Positions 61,301 to 64,000 of a stretch of DNA of 64,000 nucleotides are shown here, piece by piece. The notes under the pieces were generated by a model. It searched no databases and was not told the DNA's origin. It saw nothing but the letters and a program-made list of their open reading frames with translations. A program made the translations under genes and the position numbers. The stretch is from assembly GCA_963513935.1 (NCBI GenBank), contig OY740768.1:70860877-70924876 (forward strand), read 5' to 3'. Every line of letters starts with the position of its first letter. Within the stretch, counting starts at the first letter, position 1. The DNA is from Aphrophora alni. Taxonomy: Eukaryota > Arthropoda > Insecta > Hemiptera > Aphrophoridae.

Positions 61301-62650
61301 GAGTTGGTAGAGACGAACTTATAAAAGTACTAAAACAAAACCGCCTAGCCGTCGAATAATCTAATAACATCAAGGTGAGAAGGGTAGAGTTGGTAGAGAC
61401 GAACGTATAAAAGTAAAAAAACAAAAGTGCCTGGAAGTCGAATACTCTAATAGCGTCGGGGTGAGAAGAGAAGAGTTGGTAGAGACGAACTTATAAAAGT
61501 ACAAAAACAAAACCGCCTAGCCGTCGAATAATCTAATAACATCAAGGTGAGAAGAGTAGAGTTGGTAGAGACGAACTTATAAAAGTACTAAAACAAAACC
61601 GCCTAGCCGTCGAATAATCTAATAACATCAAGGTGAGAAGGGTAGAGTTGGTAGAGACGAACGTATAAAAGTACAAAAACAAAACTGCCTGGAAGTCGAA
61701 TACTCTAATAGCGTCGGGGTGAGAAGAGAAGAGTTGGTAGAGACGAACTTATAAAAGTACTAAAAAAATACCGCCTAGCCGTCGAATACTCTAATAGCGT
61801 CAGGGTGAGAAGAGAAGAGTTGGTAGAGACGAACTTATAAAAGTACTAAAACAATACCGCCTAGCCGTCGAATACTCTAATAGCGTCAGGGTGAGAAGGG
61901 TAGAGTTGGTAGAGACGAACTTATAAAAGTACTAAAACAAAACTGCCTGGAAGTCGAATACTCTAATAGCGTCGGGGTGAGAAGAGAAGAGTTGGTAGAG
62001 ACGAACTTATAAAAGTACTAAAACAATACCGCCTAGCCGTCGAATACTCTAATAGCGTCAGGGTGAGAAGAGAAGAGTTGGTAGAGACGAACTTATAAAA
62101 GTACTAAAACAAAACCGCCTAGCCGTCGAATAATCTAATAACATCAAGGTGAGAAGGGTAGAGTTGGTAGAGACGAACTTATAAAAGTACTAAAACAAAA
62201 GTGCCTGGAAGTCGAATACTCTAATAGCGTCGGGGTGAGAAGAGAAGAGTTGGTAGAGACGAACTTATAAAAGTACTAAAACAAAACCGCCTAGCCGTCG
62301 AATAATCTAATAACATCAAGGTGAGAAGGGTAGAGTTGGTAGAGACGAACTTATAAAAGTACTAAAACAAAACTGCCTGGAAGTCGAATACTCTAATAGC
62401 GTCGGGGTGAGAAGAGAAGAGTTGGTAGAGACGAACGTATAAAAGTACTAAAACAAAACTGCTTGGAAGTCGAATACTCTAATAGCGTCGGGGTGAGAAG
62501 TGAAGAGTTGGTAGAGACGAACTTATAAAAGTACTAAAACAATACCGCCTAGCCGTCGAATAATCTAATAACATCAAGGTGAGAAGGGTAGAGTTGGTAG
62601 AGACGAACTTATAAAAGTACTAAAACAAAACTGCCTGGAAGTCGAATACT
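54890..62650 (+). repeat. second higher-order repeat, period 4558 bp
   Basis: About 54890-58092 recurs at 59448-62650 with an offset of 4558 bp, exactly 53 monomers. Markers include GAGGTGGTAGAG (55280 and 59838), AGGAGTCGAATAATC (56101 and 60659) and AAGTAAAAAAACAAAAGTGCC (56853 and 61411, with the marker truncated here to 20 or fewer shared bases in each copy). It overlaps the end of the 3785 bp repeat. Confidence 0.88.
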
Positions 62651-64000
62651 CGGCAGACTGTCTGGGGACATAAGGAGGACCAAAAATGCTCTAAATGTGG
62701 CAATCAGAGCGGCTAAGAGGAAAAGTTGGGAGGCGTTTGTGATGGAGAACTCTGCCGACCCGTGGGGCTTCGTCATGAAGATGGTAACTGGCAAACTCAG
62801 GATTGCTGAAAGCATGTCAACTATACTGGTGGACAACATCTACACAGTTTCAGGTGAGGAGTCTGCACGGGCTCTGGCTGCCTCTTTGATTCCGCAAGAC
62901 GACATCACCATTGACACTGCTGATAACTCTGCTGACAGGATTAGGGTGAGAGATAGAGCGGAGAACTTGGACCTTGGTGAGGACGATTGGGAGATTTCTT
63001 TGGACGAGGTAACATCTGCCCTCGAAAGAATGAGAACTGGGAGTGCACCTGGGCTTGATGAAATCACAGTTGATGTGTGGAAGAACCTGTGGAGCACCTT
63101 GGGTACAACAGTGGTCAAACTATTTAACCAGTGTCTAATAAGAGGCTCGTTCCCCAGAGAATGGAAAAACGCCAATATCAAGTTCCTACTCAAGGGACCA
63201 GACAAGAGGAAAGATCTGCCTAAGTCATACCGACCGATTGCTCTTCTACCTACTTTGGGTAAAATCCTTGAAAAGGTCATTGCAACAAGGCTGACAAGCT
63301 TCTTTGAGGAGAGAGAGGTGATCTCCAACAGACAATATGGGTTTAGAGCCGGAAGGAGCACTGAGGACGCCATCATTGAGTTGATTGGTATCGTGGAGGC
63401 CTCAACAGAGAAATACTGCGCAATATTATTTATTGACATCGAAGGCGCATTCGACAATGCTTGGTGGCCTGCTATTTTAACAAAGTTAATAGAAATAAAG
63501 TGCCCTAGGAACATCTTCGGACTCATTCAATCTTACCTGTCGGATAGGAAAGCCACCATAGCGTCGAAAGAATGGAAATTCGTCAGAGATGTAACTATGG
63601 GATGCCCTCAGGGATCCGTTTTGGGGCCTCTTTTGTGGAATCTTCTGTTTGACGGTCTGCTGCGGGTGGATCTTCCAACTGGATGCGGGGCGGTGGCCTA
63701 CGCTGATGATGTAGCTGTGGCGGTGACAGGAAAGTCTAGGGCTGAGATTGAGCTAAGGGCTTCTGAGGTTTTATCTGCTCTCAAGAGTTGGTGCTGCAGT
63801 GTTCGCCTTAAGATCTCGGCTGAGAAAACAAACATCCTTATGGTGAAAGGTATTCTTCGTAGAGACCCAACTGTTCGGCTGGATGGACGTCCAGTTAAGT
63901 TTGTTAAGGAAATTAGATATTTAGGCGTGATCTTGGAAAGGGGATTGTTCTTCACCAAGCATGTGACTGCAATGGGTGAAAAGGTAAAGTCGTTGTTCTT
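62651..64000 (+). mobile_element. R1-clade-like non-LTR retrotransposon, 5'-truncated
   Basis: Sequence character changes sharply at 62650/62651 from satellite to GC-richer coding DNA. The element starts within the endonuclease-RT linker of ORF2, as expected of a 5'-truncated target-primed insertion, and runs off the right edge. The 3' end and target-site duplication are outside the window. Confidence 0.9.
62655..64000 (+). CDS. reverse transcriptase (ORF2) of R1-clade-like retrotransposon, partial
   Basis: The plus strand is open without a stop for 448 codons up to the window edge. It begins RLSGDIRRTKNALN; residues 30-45 include a DPWGFVMKMVTGK motif typical of the linker before RT in R1-type elements. 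RT motifs follow in order: SYRPIALLPTLGKILEK, QYGFRAGRSTEDAI, FIDIEGAFDNAWW (catalytic Asp at residue 261), GCPQGSVLGPLLWNLL (from residue 316), YADD (residues 349-352) and RYLGVILE. All catalytic Asp residues are present. The enzyme copies the element RNA at a nicked genomic site. AFDNAWW and GPLLWNLLFD favour the R1 clade over jockey or CR1, though this is by eye. The frame is intact, so the copy is young, but the missing 5' part makes it non-autonomous. Minus-strand ORFs across 62609-63958 are shadows. Confidence 0.92.

Larger units (their letters stand above)
46142..62650 (+). repeat. 86 bp satellite array, about 190 monomers
   Basis: A continuous 16.5 kb tandem array. The monomer is 86 bp and has two main classes: one with GTCGAATAATCTAATAACAT, CAAGGTGAGAAGGGTAGAG and GAACGTATAAAAGTACAAAA, the other with GTCGAATACTCTAATAGCGT, CGGGGTGAGAAGAGAAGAG and GAACTTATAAAAGTACTAAA. 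Classes alternate in mixed order. Monomers at the left edge (46.1-47.4 kb) are the most diverged, use GAGACCAACTTA instead of GAGACGAACTTA, and several are a few bases short. The right end stops in mid-monomer at 62650, where a retrotransposon begins. Open frames inside the array (for example 49844-50071) are by-products of periodicity. Confidence 0.98.

Noticed and set aside
46142..62650. Regular short repeats suggestive of a CRISPR-like array
   Set aside because: Units are contiguous 86 bp tandem monomers without unique spacers, in an intron-containing eukaryotic genome.
62609..63958. Minus-strand ORFs of 76, 228 and 86 codons
   Set aside because: They are antisense shadows of the uninterrupted plus-strand reverse transcriptase.

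Overview
This is AT-rich eukaryotic DNA, most likely from an arthropod and probably an insect. The evidence is intron-bearing exons with GT/AG borders, an R1-clade-like non-LTR retrotransposon, Tc1/mariner-type transposases of insect type, several Penelope-like elements (PLEs) and two large satellite systems. No prokaryotic gene, operon, rRNA, tRNA or CRISPR array is visible. Almost all short ORFs are chance or shadow frames.

Region by region. At 1-955, two phase-matched exons of a minus-strand host gene run off the left edge. A 3.2 kb decayed DNA transposon with matching terminal inverted repeats occupies 2209-5455; its minus-strand transposase is broken by a 270 bp palindrome. A 1.2 kb decayed mariner-like element lies at 6601-7823. 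A PLE at 8909-11173 carries reverse-transcriptase and GIY-YIG relics on the minus strand and ends in two inverted ~570 bp copies of its 3' tail, each with a hammerhead-like motif. From 11.2 to 19 kb there is mostly unassignable AT-rich sequence with one more PLE tail relic. At 19.2-21.2 kb there is a three-unit tandem repeat split by a PLE-derived foldback, then a decayed minus-strand gene resembling RAG1/Transib-like transposases that is itself interrupted by a 209 bp MITE. A plausible membrane-protein exon lies at 21.75-22.17 kb and a PHD-finger ORF1 relic at 24.8-25.1 kb.

From 27.1 to 31.05 kb two related satellite arrays (104 bp and 143 bp units) face each other in opposite orientation. 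The second one runs directly into a PLE endonuclease relic. From 31.6 to 41.6 kb there is low-information sequence with a few dispersed repeats. A second foldback PLE lies at 41.66-42.45 kb and a near-perfect 227 bp PLE-tail palindrome at 44.47-44.70 kb, set inside a degenerate ~55 bp tandem repeat. From 46.14 to 62.65 kb is an 86 bp satellite of about 190 monomers with two higher-order periods (3785 and 4558 bp). The window ends in the open reading frame of an R1-clade-like retrotransposon that begins abruptly inside a satellite monomer.

The most interesting thread is the set of hammerhead-ribozyme-like motifs in PLE tails (five loci). Each has a short self-complementary stem III, and several carry U3/A8 where the canonical core has C3/G8. 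All family assignments come from motif recognition by eye; no database search was run.
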